Notes: a model not told the origin generated them from the sequence alone. A DNA stretch of 64,000 nucleotides from Halosegnis rubeus (GCF_009184545.1 NZ_QJOW01000005.1:62001-126000), one strand, 5' to 3'. Shown: positions 51,401 through 59,777, counted from the first letter of the stretch. Program-made: numbers and translations.

Positions 51401-52785
51401 AGACGAACGGCTGGGTCTCCGTCGAGGACGTCGATGAGGAACTGCTCTCGCGCATCGAGGAAGACACCATCGAGGCGCAGGGCTACGAGACACTACCAGA
51501 AGTGAGGGAGGCGTCCTCGCTCATCGAGGTCGATCTCCCGGACGGTGGTTCGTCGGTGCAGTGTCGGCTCACAGACGAGGGTGAGCAAGCAGCCGCGCCC
51601 GACACGTCGACATCACCGACCGGCGGGGGCGAGCACCACGATGCAGTCCTTGAAACGGTCGAGCAATCCCTCGCAACTGCGGGGTTCTCCGTGGAGGTCC
51701 TCGATCAGAACGGGGAGTCCCGCCCCGATGCCATCGCGACGCATCCGGATCTCGACCGGGAGCTCCAGGTGGAGGTCGAAACCACCACCCACGTCCGGCC
51801 GGCGAAGGTCCTCACGAACCTCCGGAAGGCCCAGGAACAGGAGCGAATCCCGCTGTTCGTCGTCGCAGACCACGACGATCAGCCGGCTGACGAGATTGCC
51901 GACCGGCTTGCGAAAATCCTCAGCGAGCCGCGAAATCAGCTCTCCTCCGGGGAAACACGGCTGTATACGATGAACCACAACGTCACATTCAACGGTGGTG
52001 CGCGAGCCGCGGATGGAGTGACGGCCGTCCGACCGGCCACTGGTGGTAGTCGCCACACCCGCTGGTTCGAGCGGGACGGTGCGTTCGTCCTCGAGGATAG
52101 TGCCGGAGACCAGCACGCCCGGATCGACTCCTTCGACGCTGTGTCGAAAGATCAGTTCCCGGCGACGTACAGCTACGACGCCGAGAGCGAGTCATACACC
52201 GTCTTTAGGCCGGGAGAACTTCCCGAGTCCTACGAGTCACGTGAGGCGTTCGAAGCGGATTGGGTACCTGTCAAGCGCCCGTTCGTGCCCAGTACCGACC
52301 TACCCGTTCCGGAGTACACGGATGATTCGTATGCGATAGGTGTCATCGAGGATGAGCAGAATCTCGAGCTCTACACTCGAGACTCTGACGCGACCAAAGA
52401 CCTTGCTGGGCTCATTGAGGCGATCGAAAACAATGAACTCCATCTGGCAGGTGTGGAGCCAGACGAACCTGCCGATAAGCAATCTATGAAGCAGGAAGAC
52501 CACGAGAACGATCCGTTCGGCATCCAAGCATTCGTCCGCGATAGCATCGTTAAATCCGGCGACGGGGTCGTCGCGGTCGCTGAGGTCTACGATGCGTACG
52601 AGCAATATGCGACGGCCGAGGAGTACGAGGTGAAGCCAAAAAACCGGTTCACACGTACGCTTCGCGACCACGTTGCGTTCGAGCGTGACAAGAAGTGGTT
52701 GGACGGTCAGACGCGACGCTGTTACGTCGGAATCGAGCTGGACGACGCCGGCGACCAGGAGGAACCGAATGATGCCAGTGCGTAG
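48415..52785 (+). CDS. VirD4/HerA-like coupling ATPase with C-terminal nuclease-like domain
   Basis: A 1456-residue protein, about twice the usual coupling-protein size. Walker A is AKSGAGKSV (about 518-526) and Walker B is NLLIDEASS (about 796-804) in a HerA/TraG-type ATPase (residues about 480-940). The first 400 residues are acidic and variable. Residues about 1078-1180 have RPDAI (D1105), LQVEVETT (E1120, E1122) and RPAKVLTNLRKA, a pattern like a PD-(D/E)XK nuclease fold. The start at 48415 follows GGAGG and overlaps virB4. In conjugation such a protein recruits DNA to the T4SS; the extra domain may process it. Confidence 0.88.
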   Translation: MTEQTPSEIPSVANGDEYIRITPSRSDLAPETVVRQLAGLHGLDAGNDGLLASIGPFGDPPPVFEFLAVSEGADEPVEFYYGADRRLDAFEERLRTLYPPTVTFERVTLDLETKLLPSTADPSQDHSAGGDDSHGMNPRTAEEFSGDPNSDSEPVTLFDSTGQEPVGDGGSVLSESTMSQDEDEVLFEADSSDESTAAGPSDSELDADHQPAHTQPTVDETTPLGISWHGQATRREDWMTTLPQFTNTEDDDDDHARAPLASLIDQLTRAEHPIAFQVLFQRKSDWTHEARERQRKLREGEDRVVDWFFGELLGNTENEPQSPSNTGRQRRYLDIGGRERVEAIDEKEPQHTFTVNMRALSLVTSDRQRERVDHRLDDIGSVFDHLNGPHYRLRPKRIRRGLRKGRRAKKHADRVLNATLATKSDWRKTRPDLVLGPAELANFVVVPPATDLTTEGGRGSDAEPESRTPLPLPAQDHMDAFTDAGMAIGRGLGEDGTPTSEPMRIPPHLLPFHVGRFAKSGAGKSVALENDALSLYDQTNGPVFIIDSKGGNFPENYMRAHAKRFGTDDLEENVLHFSVPDILPGFAFFDITPALEDGVRRVDAIQDKADHYEELIKLVMGPERYEDAIASPTLIKYLIKAMYDEEYGLENGHFRQDTNYFTHDQFEQAVTQFHAAGPPDSTPEDAPRASDPQVAEKLERHLRSNPATFSNVVSGISNRMDYITQDAHLRRIFNNTESQFDFRDLLDEDKVVIFDLGDLRDEAARVMTGVILTQLYDAVKRRDGDELARKPDDYVANLLIDEASSVVVSDTLTTLLEKGREFRLSIELVTQFPEQMKEAGNREVYLNVLNNIGSPLVGKIAVDADIAEALSHEAMDPVEFKNRISSLPRGEWIAQLPSPEFGETGPDPFSIEPLPIPPGHPDSEQPLTGTQEERFQDALDAVHEHTREEYGVAGGTTVESRDAATDVALENADDLPLEVAMARAIRAVQLSNDVRETNGWVSVEDVDEELLSRIEEDTIEAQGYETLPEVREASSLIEVDLPDGGSSVQCRLTDEGEQAAAPDTSTSPTGGGEHHDAVLETVEQSLATAGFSVEVLDQNGESRPDAIATHPDLDRELQVEVETTTHVRPAKVLTNLRKAQEQERIPLFVVADHDDQPADEIADRLAKILSEPRNQLSSGETRLYTMNHNVTFNGGARAADGVTAVRPATGGSRHTRWFERDGAFVLEDSAGDQHARIDSFDAVSKDQFPATYSYDAESESYTVFRPGELPESYESREAFEADWVPVKRPFVPSTDLPVPEYTDDSYAIGVIEDEQNLELYTRDSDATKDLAGLIEAIENNELHLAGVEPDEPADKQSMKQEDHENDPFGIQAFVRDSIVKSGDGVVAVAEVYDAYEQYATAEEYEVKPKNRFTRTLRDHVAFERDKKWLDGQTRRCYVGIELDDAGDQEEPNDASA

Positions 52786-52824
52786 TCGTTTCGCTCCCGC
52801 TCAGGAGGTGCAGGAGCACACGAA

Positions 52825-54840
52825 ATGACGCTCTCCGAGGCAGCCATCCGCGAGCACTACCGTCGTGCCAAACCCATCTACGAGGCGCTGGCGACTGTCA
52901 AGAACTATCCAACCATCGGGTTGAACGACTTCGTCGGATGGTACATCAAACGCGACCACGACGACGTCGAGGCGATTAAGGCCGGGTATCCGCAGCGCGG
53001 ACGGGTTGCCCGCCTCGATCGTGACTACGACGAGATTCACGACCGCCTCAACCGGACCCTCTATGCCGTCACCACCTACAAGACACCGACCGCCTTCCAA
53101 CAGTGGGAACCCTGTCGCTACGACGAGTCTGAGGGGACGACCGTTTGGCAGGATGAGCCCCCAACCCCCGGGTATGCCGACCTCCGGGCAGTTCCCACCT
53201 GGGGCGATATTGACCTCGCCGACGACATCAAGCCGCAGCGAGGCGACCTGGATGGCGAGACGCGTGCCCTCGTCGAGCGTACCCTCGACGCCTACATCGA
53301 CGAGTATGCAACGCTCTACGGCACGCGGAAGGCGGTGTATGCGCTGGACTCCGTCGGGGGCGCGTACGTCTTTGGGGCCCCGGAGGCCACACTACCAATT
53401 GCGGACCACTTCAATGACGATCCGGATGCGCTCGAACGGGTGTTCAACGAGTTCCTCGACCGCTCGAACGCATGGCTCCAGAAGGCAGAGGCCCGCGTGA
53501 ACGAGCGCGTCGACGGCGCCGGCGACGTCATTCAGCCCGATTGGGTGAACAACAAGAACCGCCAGTACAAGCCGCCACTCTCGATCCACGCCGACCACGA
53601 TGCCGTCGTCACGCCCATCGCGACCGACAACGTCCGCTACGAACTCCGTCCGTTCGAGGGTGTCGACGACGCACTCCTCGAGCAGGCGGTCAGTTGGGCC
53701 GATGACCTCACGCGAGTCGAGCACACGGACTGCGTCGACTCGCTTGTCGCGACGCTCTGGCCGGACCTGTACGAGGACCACGGGGGGTGGCAGGCCACGC
53801 TGGAGGAATGGGTGGAAGCGGAGCGTGAGCGGGAACGGGAGCGCCAGCGACAGCGTGAGGCAGCGCTCCAGCGACGCGAAGAGCGAATGGCAGAACTCGA
53901 CGGTACCCTCGAAGGCCGTCCCGTTACGCCGTTCAAAGAGGACGTCTACGAGGCTGTCGAGGATATCGACATCACCGAGATTGCCCGTCACTACGCGAGC
54001 GATGCCTACGATACGGATCCGAACCAGCCGCGGCCGCAGTTCGACCCGTGCTGGCGCCACAGTGAGAGCGGGCAATCCTGTTTCGTCGACGAGCAGGCCA
54101 ATACCTTCGGCGATTCGAAGGTTAACGCCGGGGGCGGGCCGGCGAAGCTGATGGCGCTCGCGACGGGGATTATCTCCGCCGCCGATGCGGACCTCGACGG
54201 GGAGGACTACTGGGCTGCCGTCGACGAACTGCGGAGCGCCGGCTACGACATTCCGGTGTGGGTTCCAGAGGCCGGATCGGACCGCGTCGACGGCGGGACC
54301 TACGACCAGATGCCGTTCTGGGCCGTTCGGAAAGCGGCTGTCGCGCTCGAGATTTGTCCGGAGAATGCGTTCGTCGATCGTGAGGGCGAGGAAGGAACCT
54401 ACGAGGGATTCCCCGGGTACGAAACCTACAACGAGACGCTAGAAGCCATCGAAGACACGGACCTGAACCACGGGCGCGAGCGGGTCACGCCCGAGGAGAA
54501 CGCAGCTGACGATGAATCGAAGTCACCCCCCGAATCTCCTACGAGTGACGATCGACCTGGTGACTTGGACCGGGCTCACCTTCGCGAAAAGAACCGTCTG
54601 TTGACAGCGAAAATCAAGCGTCTCGAATCTGAACTGGAGGAGAAATCGGAGCAAATCGAGGGGCTGGAAACAAAGGTCAACCATCTCCAATCGGAGCTCG
54701 CTACCGTCCGCTCTGAACGTGATCGGCTAGAGGCTGCTCTCGAAGAACGTGAGTTCGAGCAAGAGCCAAATCAGGGAAACCAGGACGAGAATCGATCCCC
54801 ACTTGACAGGGCGAGAAGGTTCATTTCATCCAATCGGTAG
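52825..54840 (+). CDS. replication/primase-like protein with C-terminal coiled coil
   Basis: A 671-residue protein. Residues 1-330 (LNDFVGWYIKRDHDDVEAIK; YALDSVGGAYVFGAPEATLP; KNRQYKPPLSIHADHDAVV) resemble haloarchaeal plasmid replication proteins and may be an archaeo-eukaryotic primase relative, with S-x-H in LSIHAD. Residues 385-500 (FDPCWRHSESGQSCFVDEQA then AGGGPAKLMALATGII) match the zinc-less primase-linker region seen in phage and plasmid primases. Residues 590-650 are a long coiled coil. Catalytic acids are not clear. It starts 39 bases after the coupling protein and likely replicates the element. Confidence 0.6.
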   Translation: MTLSEAAIREHYRRAKPIYEALATVKNYPTIGLNDFVGWYIKRDHDDVEAIKAGYPQRGRVARLDRDYDEIHDRLNRTLYAVTTYKTPTAFQQWEPCRYDESEGTTVWQDEPPTPGYADLRAVPTWGDIDLADDIKPQRGDLDGETRALVERTLDAYIDEYATLYGTRKAVYALDSVGGAYVFGAPEATLPIADHFNDDPDALERVFNEFLDRSNAWLQKAEARVNERVDGAGDVIQPDWVNNKNRQYKPPLSIHADHDAVVTPIATDNVRYELRPFEGVDDALLEQAVSWADDLTRVEHTDCVDSLVATLWPDLYEDHGGWQATLEEWVEAERERERERQRQREAALQRREERMAELDGTLEGRPVTPFKEDVYEAVEDIDITEIARHYASDAYDTDPNQPRPQFDPCWRHSESGQSCFVDEQANTFGDSKVNAGGGPAKLMALATGIISAADADLDGEDYWAAVDELRSAGYDIPVWVPEAGSDRVDGGTYDQMPFWAVRKAAVALEICPENAFVDREGEEGTYEGFPGYETYNETLEAIEDTDLNHGRERVTPEENAADDESKSPPESPTSDDRPGDLDRAHLREKNRLLTAKIKRLESELEEKSEQIEGLETKVNHLQSELATVRSERDRLEAALEEREFEQEPNQGNQDENRSPLDRARRFISSNR

Positions 54841-54883
54841 ACATCTCACTCACTCAGCATCAAATCTTAAACTACCTCAACAG

Positions 54884-56863
54884 TCACGTCTCCGGCGAAT
54901 CCTCTCTATCAAACGCCCCCTCAGACACTGGGAAGATATCGATAACGTGCTTATCAAAGGTTCCCCACATAGTCTCGTGCCCGAAACGAATCCGATGACT
55001 AAACTCCGATTCAGCCTCCTCCCTATCAACCTCCGAACGCTGGAGCTCACCGACCGTCTCCCCATACCCTTCTCGCAGCTTATCAAGTAACTCATCAGGT
55101 GTATACTTCGTCGACTCAGGGTGTGTCCAGCGTACTTCCCCAGGAAAACGTTCCATATCATCCGCATCCTGAGATTCGCTCAAACCCATTATAGCACGGA
55201 GCTCGCCTAAATCCTCAGCGTGTGCCGGCTCATCCTCATCAACATCTACATCCGAGAAATCACCCTCCCAGACAGCAACACCCACTAATGACCGCCGAAC
55301 CTTTTCACCTCGCTCCTGAAGCTCAGAAAGAATCTCCTCTGCTGTATCAGAGTCCAAATCGGAATCCTTGTAGTCATCGTACACCTCCCGATGCTTCTCC
55401 GTGATAAACTCCGGAAGAGGAATCCGAGTATCCGTCGCCAACCCCACACGTTTCACAAACTCGAGGATATCACGATCCTCGGGCTCAGGTAAATCGATAC
55501 CTTCGAAAGGCTCCTCAAGCCGCTGCTGATACGTCTTATCCGAATCTGGGAATTCAAATTCTACCCTCCGGATATCATCCTTATCCTGGATTTTGAGCAT
55601 CTCAAAGTATTGCTCAACACTCAGATCATCAGGATCAACATTAAAATTGAACTGGCCTTCTCCGAATTCGTGGATATCATCGGCAGTCTTCTCCCAATTA
55701 ATCTCAACGTGGATTGGATGCTCAGGTGTAGGCTCCGAACCAAACTCTACCTCAAACTCCAGCGTGTCGCCGGCAAGAGACCAATTACCGATCCACTCTA
55801 CTGTTGACTTTTCTGGAACCTGCAAATCCTCAATTACATCCGGCATTACATTTCTCGGCAATAGAATCCGAGAATCAGGATTAGCGATATGTATCAAATC
55901 ATTCTCATCCTGGCCACCACCACCGGTGGACTTCCAGAAGCTGAGATTAATCTCTTCACCCTCATCTAAAGTCGCCACATCATATGCCTGGGTATAGAGA
56001 GTATACACATCTTCGACGACATTCAGAGTCTTCTCTTCCAGAATCGATCGAGGAATAGTCAGCAGATACGGCTCACCATCCTGTGAATCAGCAGAGTACT
56101 TACACAGGAACTGAATGACTTCATCATCGAGAACAATTCGATCATCGAGTAACTCGTCATTCCCGAGCTCAAACCCAGTACTGTCACCAACCGTAACCCG
56201 ATTGCCGTGTTTAACGGCGTTGTACGCCTCTCGGAAATTCAAATAGAAGACAGCAATATTCTTGAGTTTATTTCTCAGATTCTCAATCGAATCCTCGACT
56301 AACAACTCCATCTCCATCGACTCAGGGATATCCTCACCCTCACCTTCGTGAATCTCTATATCAGCCAACCCAACATCAACTGGAACATCTTCCAGTTCTT
56401 CCTCTGAGAAACTAATCGCTCCCTCTCGCACCGCCTGATACCCAAAGATCAAACTCAGAACCTCATTCGAGTCAGCCTCAACATCTCGTTTATCAAGATA
56501 CCCATCAAGTTCCTCCTCCAGAATAGCCTCAAAGAGTGGCCGTATATCTCCGCTTGAAGTCCGGATAATCTCATTAATATAGGATTCCTTATTCAAAATG
56601 AGATATCTGAAATAGGATCCAAACTCCTCGATATACTGCATCGTTGCTCGGAAAAGATCCACGACCGAGTACACCTTTACAGTATCCCGCTGGTCCTCAG
56701 GTACCGCATCCAACCCTGCGTTGATTGTCCCTGCGATTTTACATATGTGAGCGTACGCTATCTCCGGGTCTTGACGATCCTGAATAACCTCTTCGGGATC
56801 CTGAGTCTCTGAGTCAGAATAAAACTCGGTATACTCGAAGAAGCTTTTCTCATTTTCAGACAT
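54884..56863 (-). CDS. unrecognised 659-residue acidic cargo protein
   Basis: A long intact frame on the minus strand, acidic and clearly AT-richer than its neighbours, with codons ending in A/T that they avoid. I recognise no family. A helical N-terminal region (1-230) ends in REAYNAVKHGNR (residues 211-222); this Y-N-x-x-K-H-G-x-R pattern resembles helical HEPN-like proteins, but the Rx4-6H motif is not seen. A central beta-rich part (WIGNWSLAGDTLEFEVEFGS) and a helical C-terminal part follow. It is convergent with the primase-like gene, is not coupled to any other gene, and is probably horizontally acquired cargo. Confidence 0.8.
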   Translation of the reverse strand: MSENEKSFFEYTEFYSDSETQDPEEVIQDRQDPEIAYAHICKIAGTINAGLDAVPEDQRDTVKVYSVVDLFRATMQYIEEFGSYFRYLILNKESYINEIIRTSSGDIRPLFEAILEEELDGYLDKRDVEADSNEVLSLIFGYQAVREGAISFSEEELEDVPVDVGLADIEIHEGEGEDIPESMEMELLVEDSIENLRNKLKNIAVFYLNFREAYNAVKHGNRVTVGDSTGFELGNDELLDDRIVLDDEVIQFLCKYSADSQDGEPYLLTIPRSILEEKTLNVVEDVYTLYTQAYDVATLDEGEEINLSFWKSTGGGGQDENDLIHIANPDSRILLPRNVMPDVIEDLQVPEKSTVEWIGNWSLAGDTLEFEVEFGSEPTPEHPIHVEINWEKTADDIHEFGEGQFNFNVDPDDLSVEQYFEMLKIQDKDDIRRVEFEFPDSDKTYQQRLEEPFEGIDLPEPEDRDILEFVKRVGLATDTRIPLPEFITEKHREVYDDYKDSDLDSDTAEEILSELQERGEKVRRSLVGVAVWEGDFSDVDVDEDEPAHAEDLGELRAIMGLSESQDADDMERFPGEVRWTHPESTKYTPDELLDKLREGYGETVGELQRSEVDREEAESEFSHRIRFGHETMWGTFDKHVIDIFPVSEGAFDREDSPET

Positions 56864-57388
56864 ACTATACAGTATATAAAAGAGGGTGAAAAGCGTTTGT
56901 CACCAGAATTTCTTTCACTTTCTTCAGAGTTCGACAGGGCCATTTCGGTTAAATCGTCCGAACAGTTAACCTGACACCAGCGACGACCTCCCCTAGACAC
57001 CAGGTATGCTGAGAGTCGTGCTGAGTCAACAAATCGTAGGACGGCAGCACTAGACACCAGACTCACCGACGAGGGAGTTCCCGGACAGCCCCCGAAATCT
57101 GGTGTCAGGTATTGCTGTCTTGCGATTTGGAGGCGAATTGTGCCACTAGACAGCAGGAAAATCAACCGATATGTGGTGGGGGTGGCGGCCCAAAGTTATG
57201 TTCGCGGCCACCAGGGCCGAGATGCCAGGCCGCTGGCCAAGCGAGAGTAGGCTGCCACCCGGACGATGGCGTGGGGCGTGGAGGGTGAAGGAGCAGATCG
57301 ACATCGTGACTGAGAATGGTGACTGTGGCGACTGTTTATTGTGCCCCCGAGTGGGTGCGGGGCGGTTCCTGTGCTGCCCCTGATTTGT
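56864..57388. other. 525-base intergenic region with repeats
   Basis: No gene is seen. The left part (56864-57160) holds the iteron-like repeats given separately; the right part (57170-57388) is GC-rich with no clear feature. It separates the AT-rich cargo gene from the small zinc-ribbon genes. Confidence 0.6.
56971..57157. repeat. iteron-like repeats, CTAGACACCAG
   Basis: Copies of GACACCAG occur at 56973-56980, 56996-57003 and 57053-57060, one inverted (CTGGTGTC) at 57099-57106, and one imperfect (GACAGCAG) at 57149-57156. The longer form CTAGACACCAG occurs at 56993 and 57050, and CTAGACAGCAGG at 57146. Such spaced copies resemble iterons of plasmid origins or binding sites for a replication or transfer protein. 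Confidence 0.65.
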
Positions 57389-57679
57389 ATGTCTGGTCCG
57401 GATAGATACGACGATACGGCAGACGATCACGAACGGTTCGAAGCGGAATTGCTCGCTCAGGATCGGGATGCGCGGTCACCATCGACGGCGGATCTTGACG
57501 ACGAGACGGCCCGCCAGCTGGTTCGAGAGCTACTCGATGCCGGGACAGTCACACCGGTCGTCGACCAGCGGCTCCTCGTTCACGAGCCCAGCAACACAGC
57601 GTTCGAATCGATGCAGCAGCTCGCCGTCTTCCACACAGGCTGGACGGCCGCCCGGGACGCCGGCGAGGGTGATGGGTGA
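57389..57679 (+). CDS. small acidic hypothetical protein
   Basis: A 96-residue acidic protein (MSGPDRYDDTADDHERFEAE and so on) with a helical middle (DDETARQLVRELLDAGTVTP) and LLVHEPSNTAFESMQQLAVFHTGW. It belongs to the set of small genes that follow T4SS loci in haloarchaeal elements. The ATG at 57389 begins a normal acidic N-terminus; the frame upstream is not protein-like. It overlaps the next gene by one base (TGATG). The function is unknown. Confidence 0.7.
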   Translation: MSGPDRYDDTADDHERFEAELLAQDRDARSPSTADLDDETARQLVRELLDAGTVTPVVDQRLLVHEPSNTAFESMQQLAVFHTGWTAARDAGEGDG

Positions 57680-58005
57680 TGCAGCAGACGCTGGCCGGCT
57701 GTGCCTTCTGCGAGGCTCCATCCGGGATAGAGACTGGGATCGCCTACACGTGGGGGAAGGAAGAGCGGGTCAACCACCCGATTTGCGTCGACTGTGCGAT
57801 CCAAGAGACGCCGGATCCCGATGATCGTGATCACTACGCCTGTGACAGCTGTGGCCTCGTCGTCAACGCGCTCGCAGCGCTCACACGGTTTCGAATCGAA
57901 CTCGGCCATCTCGAAGGCCCGATACAGGTCTGTGCGCGGTGTAGTCCAGGCGGGCCAGCAACGTACTGGACACGCGACCTCGAGGCACACATCGTCTCTG
58001 ACTGA
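57679..58005 (+). CDS. zinc-ribbon protein with four CxxC motifs
   Basis: A 108-residue protein with four CxxC knuckles: GCAFCEAP, HPICVDCAI, YACDSCGLVV and VCARCSPGG. These make two zinc ribbons. The rest (LAALTRFRIELGHLEGPIQ) is helical. Proteins like this in haloarchaeal elements may bind nucleic acid or partner proteins. The ATG at 57679 overlaps the previous stop; a GTG directly before it is an alternative. Confidence 0.8.
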   Translation: MQQTLAGCAFCEAPSGIETGIAYTWGKEERVNHPICVDCAIQETPDPDDRDHYACDSCGLVVNALAALTRFRIELGHLEGPIQVCARCSPGGPATYWTRDLEAHIVSD

Positions 58006-58155
58006 CCCGCCGAGCGGTCGTCGACGCGAGTGGTACGGCGACCACTGCGGGAGGGTCACAGTTGTCCGTAGCTGTCCCACCCCGCGAACTCAGCAGCGCT
58101 GGTTGTGTCGCTGTCTCGTTGCTCCGCTATCTTCAACAGACGGGCGCTCCTCGGG

Positions 58156-58512
58156 ATGACTATGGACTGCCCCGCGTGCGGGTCCCCCGTCACCCTCGAG
58201 GTCGGACCAGACCGGCCCCTGTCGACGTCGCTGTCCGACGCCGTCCTCGCAGCGGAAGAGGACGAGCAGATCGAGGTGACCCGCGATTGTTGGGACTGTG
58301 GCTGGCACGAAACGCGGGCGCTTCGCGTCGCATCGATCGACAGGACCGCCGGCGACGAGACTGCCGTCGAGCGAGCCGCACTCATCGACGAGATTGCCGA
58401 TGAGCTCGCAGCGATCGGCTGTGTGGGTACGCTTGAGGAGACGCTGGCTGCAATCCGTGAGCAACGAGAAACCGACTCGGCGACGACCGATACGGACGAC
58501 GCGGCGGAGTGA
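58156..58512 (+). CDS. zinc-ribbon protein with acidic helical tail
   Basis: A 118-residue protein with an N-terminal ribbon (MDCPACGSPV with CWDCGWHETRAL) and an acidic helical C-terminus (ALIDEIADELAAIGCVGTLEETLAAI). The ATG at 58156 is preferred; one two codons later (58162) is equally good. It follows the four-CxxC gene by 150 bases and is followed closely by the 109-residue gene. The function is unknown. Confidence 0.75.
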   Translation: MTMDCPACGSPVTLEVGPDRPLSTSLSDAVLAAEEDEQIEVTRDCWDCGWHETRALRVASIDRTAGDETAVERAALIDEIADELAAIGCVGTLEETLAAIREQRETDSATTDTDDAAE

Positions 58513-58518
58513 CTCGCA

Positions 58519-58848
58519 ATGCCTGATACAGAGGCCAACTATAATGTTCGTGAGCAAACCGGGAATCCCGAGCACGCATCGGTCGACGATGTGGTTGACC
58601 TCGTGATCTACCGGGCGCAGAACCCGCGAACCGAGCACGAGGATGCACATTTCGATACGGCGGTCGCGGCTCTCGTCGACAGATACGGAACGGAGTCGGT
58701 CCGGACAGTCATCAACCGCATCCTCGTCGACGACGAGCCGTTCCGGACCGCCACGAACGGCCTTGAGATGCGCAACGTCGACGGCGTTCGGATCGGAACC
58801 GCAGCCAGCTGGTTTCTCGAGGAGCTAAACGCACAGGACGACCACTGA
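58519..58848 (+). CDS. hypothetical 109-residue protein
   Basis: An acidic, helical protein (VDDVVDLVIYRAQNPRTEHE, FDTAVAALVDRYGTESVRTVI, GTAASWFLEELNA). No motif assigns a function. It starts six bases after the previous stop, so the two are one operon. The set of four small genes (57389-58848) is a typical haloarchaeal element cassette. Confidence 0.7.
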   Translation: MPDTEANYNVREQTGNPEHASVDDVVDLVIYRAQNPRTEHEDAHFDTAVAALVDRYGTESVRTVINRILVDDEPFRTATNGLEMRNVDGVRIGTAASWFLEELNAQDDH

Positions 58849-58932
58849 GGGACCGGTTGAAAGGCCGCAGCGACAGGCCGTCGAGCCCCCATTTTTAACT
58901 CCTGTTCGTCCTATCTACCCGTCGAGGCCATA

Positions 58933-59190
58933 ATGGCACCCTCCACCCCGAGAGACTCAGATCCATCCCCCGATCTACTCGTTGAAATCGTCGAGACACT
59001 GGAAGCCCACGGGCTCCCCACCGACTCGTATCAGCTCCACGACGCTGTTGACGTCGAGGCACTCGAGCAGCTTCTCGCATCCTCAGCCGGGGACGTGGAA
59101 GTCCGGTTCACCGTGGAGGGGATCCAACTCGCCGTCACCCACGACGGCGTCGATGTCCTTCTCGACGAGCCAGCCGGGGCACCGGATTAG
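58933..59190 (+). CDS. HalOD1-domain protein
   Basis: An 85-residue protein with the halobacterial output domain 1 pattern: LVEIVETLEAHGLPTDSYQL (helix), LHDAVDVEALEQLLASS (second helix) and VEVRFTVEGIQLAVTHDGVDVLL (strands). HalOD1 domains are common in haloarchaeal signalling proteins and also occur alone, as here; their molecular role is unknown. It begins 84 bases after the previous gene. Confidence 0.85.
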   Translation: MAPSTPRDSDPSPDLLVEIVETLEAHGLPTDSYQLHDAVDVEALEQLLASSAGDVEVRFTVEGIQLAVTHDGVDVLLDEPAGAPD

Positions 59191-59777
59191 TAGCGCGATC
59201 GAATTCGTCGACAGCGACACTCCCTGAAAGCCCTCGGCCGCTCGGCATCCCGCGACCACCGCTGCGCTCCTCGTCCCTGCGGTGCTTGCGGGGTCGGGGG
59301 ACGACCGAGGCGGCCTCGCCCTTTCTGAGTCCGCCAGGACGGTGAATGACCATCCGAGCGGCGCAGCCGGGTGGACAGGTGTGTCCGTACCGGCCCGCCC
59401 CGCTCGCCGCTGCCGCCCTCCGCGTCGCTCGCGACCGACCATTCCGGGCTGCCTGCCTGCGGTAGCGGGCGGGCTGCCGGGCTAAAGTGAATGTGCCCTC
59501 GGCGCCAGCGGGAAAGCGCGGGGGGTTGCGCGGCGTGGCTGCTCACCCCCCACGCTTTCTCCGCTGGCCGCTCGCTCCGGGCGGGTCGGCGCGCGGTGCT
59601 GGTTGGGGTCGCCGCACTCGGGCGCGCTCTCGCTCGCGCCCGGTAGGGCGCTCGCGAAGGCGCGAGCGAGAGCGCGCAGTCGGTGCTATCGGTCGTCGAC
59701 GTCGTCGGAAAACCGCGATGTTAGGGGCATCGCGGTGGCGGCGCACGAGCGCCTTCAGTGGTATCTGGAGGATACCA
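59191..59777. other. 587-base GC-rich intergenic region
   Basis: No convincing gene. The sequence is very GC-rich and repetitive, with the perfect 19-bp inverted repeat at 59622-59677. Frames across it give arginine/proline-rich products without family features. It precedes the RPA-like gene and may hold an origin or transfer site. Confidence 0.6.
59622..59677. repeat. perfect 19-bp inverted repeat with 18-base spacer
   Basis: GCGCGCTCTCGCTCGCGCC (59622-59640) is repeated as its exact complement at 59659-59677; the spacer is CGGTAGGGCGCTCGCGAA. A hairpin this strong before a gene for a single-strand-binding protein suggests a replication or transfer initiation structure; an attenuating hairpin is another reading. 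Confidence 0.75.

Noticed and set aside
56864-56882. TATATAAAA as the leaderless promoter of the 659-residue gene
   Set aside because: The box is only 11-19 bases before the start codon, too close for the usual 26-base spacing.
59487-59777. N-terminal extension of the RPA-like protein by 97 residues
   Set aside because: The extension crosses the GC-rich hairpin region and is Arg/Gly-rich. The ATG at 59778 begins a normal acidic N-terminus.
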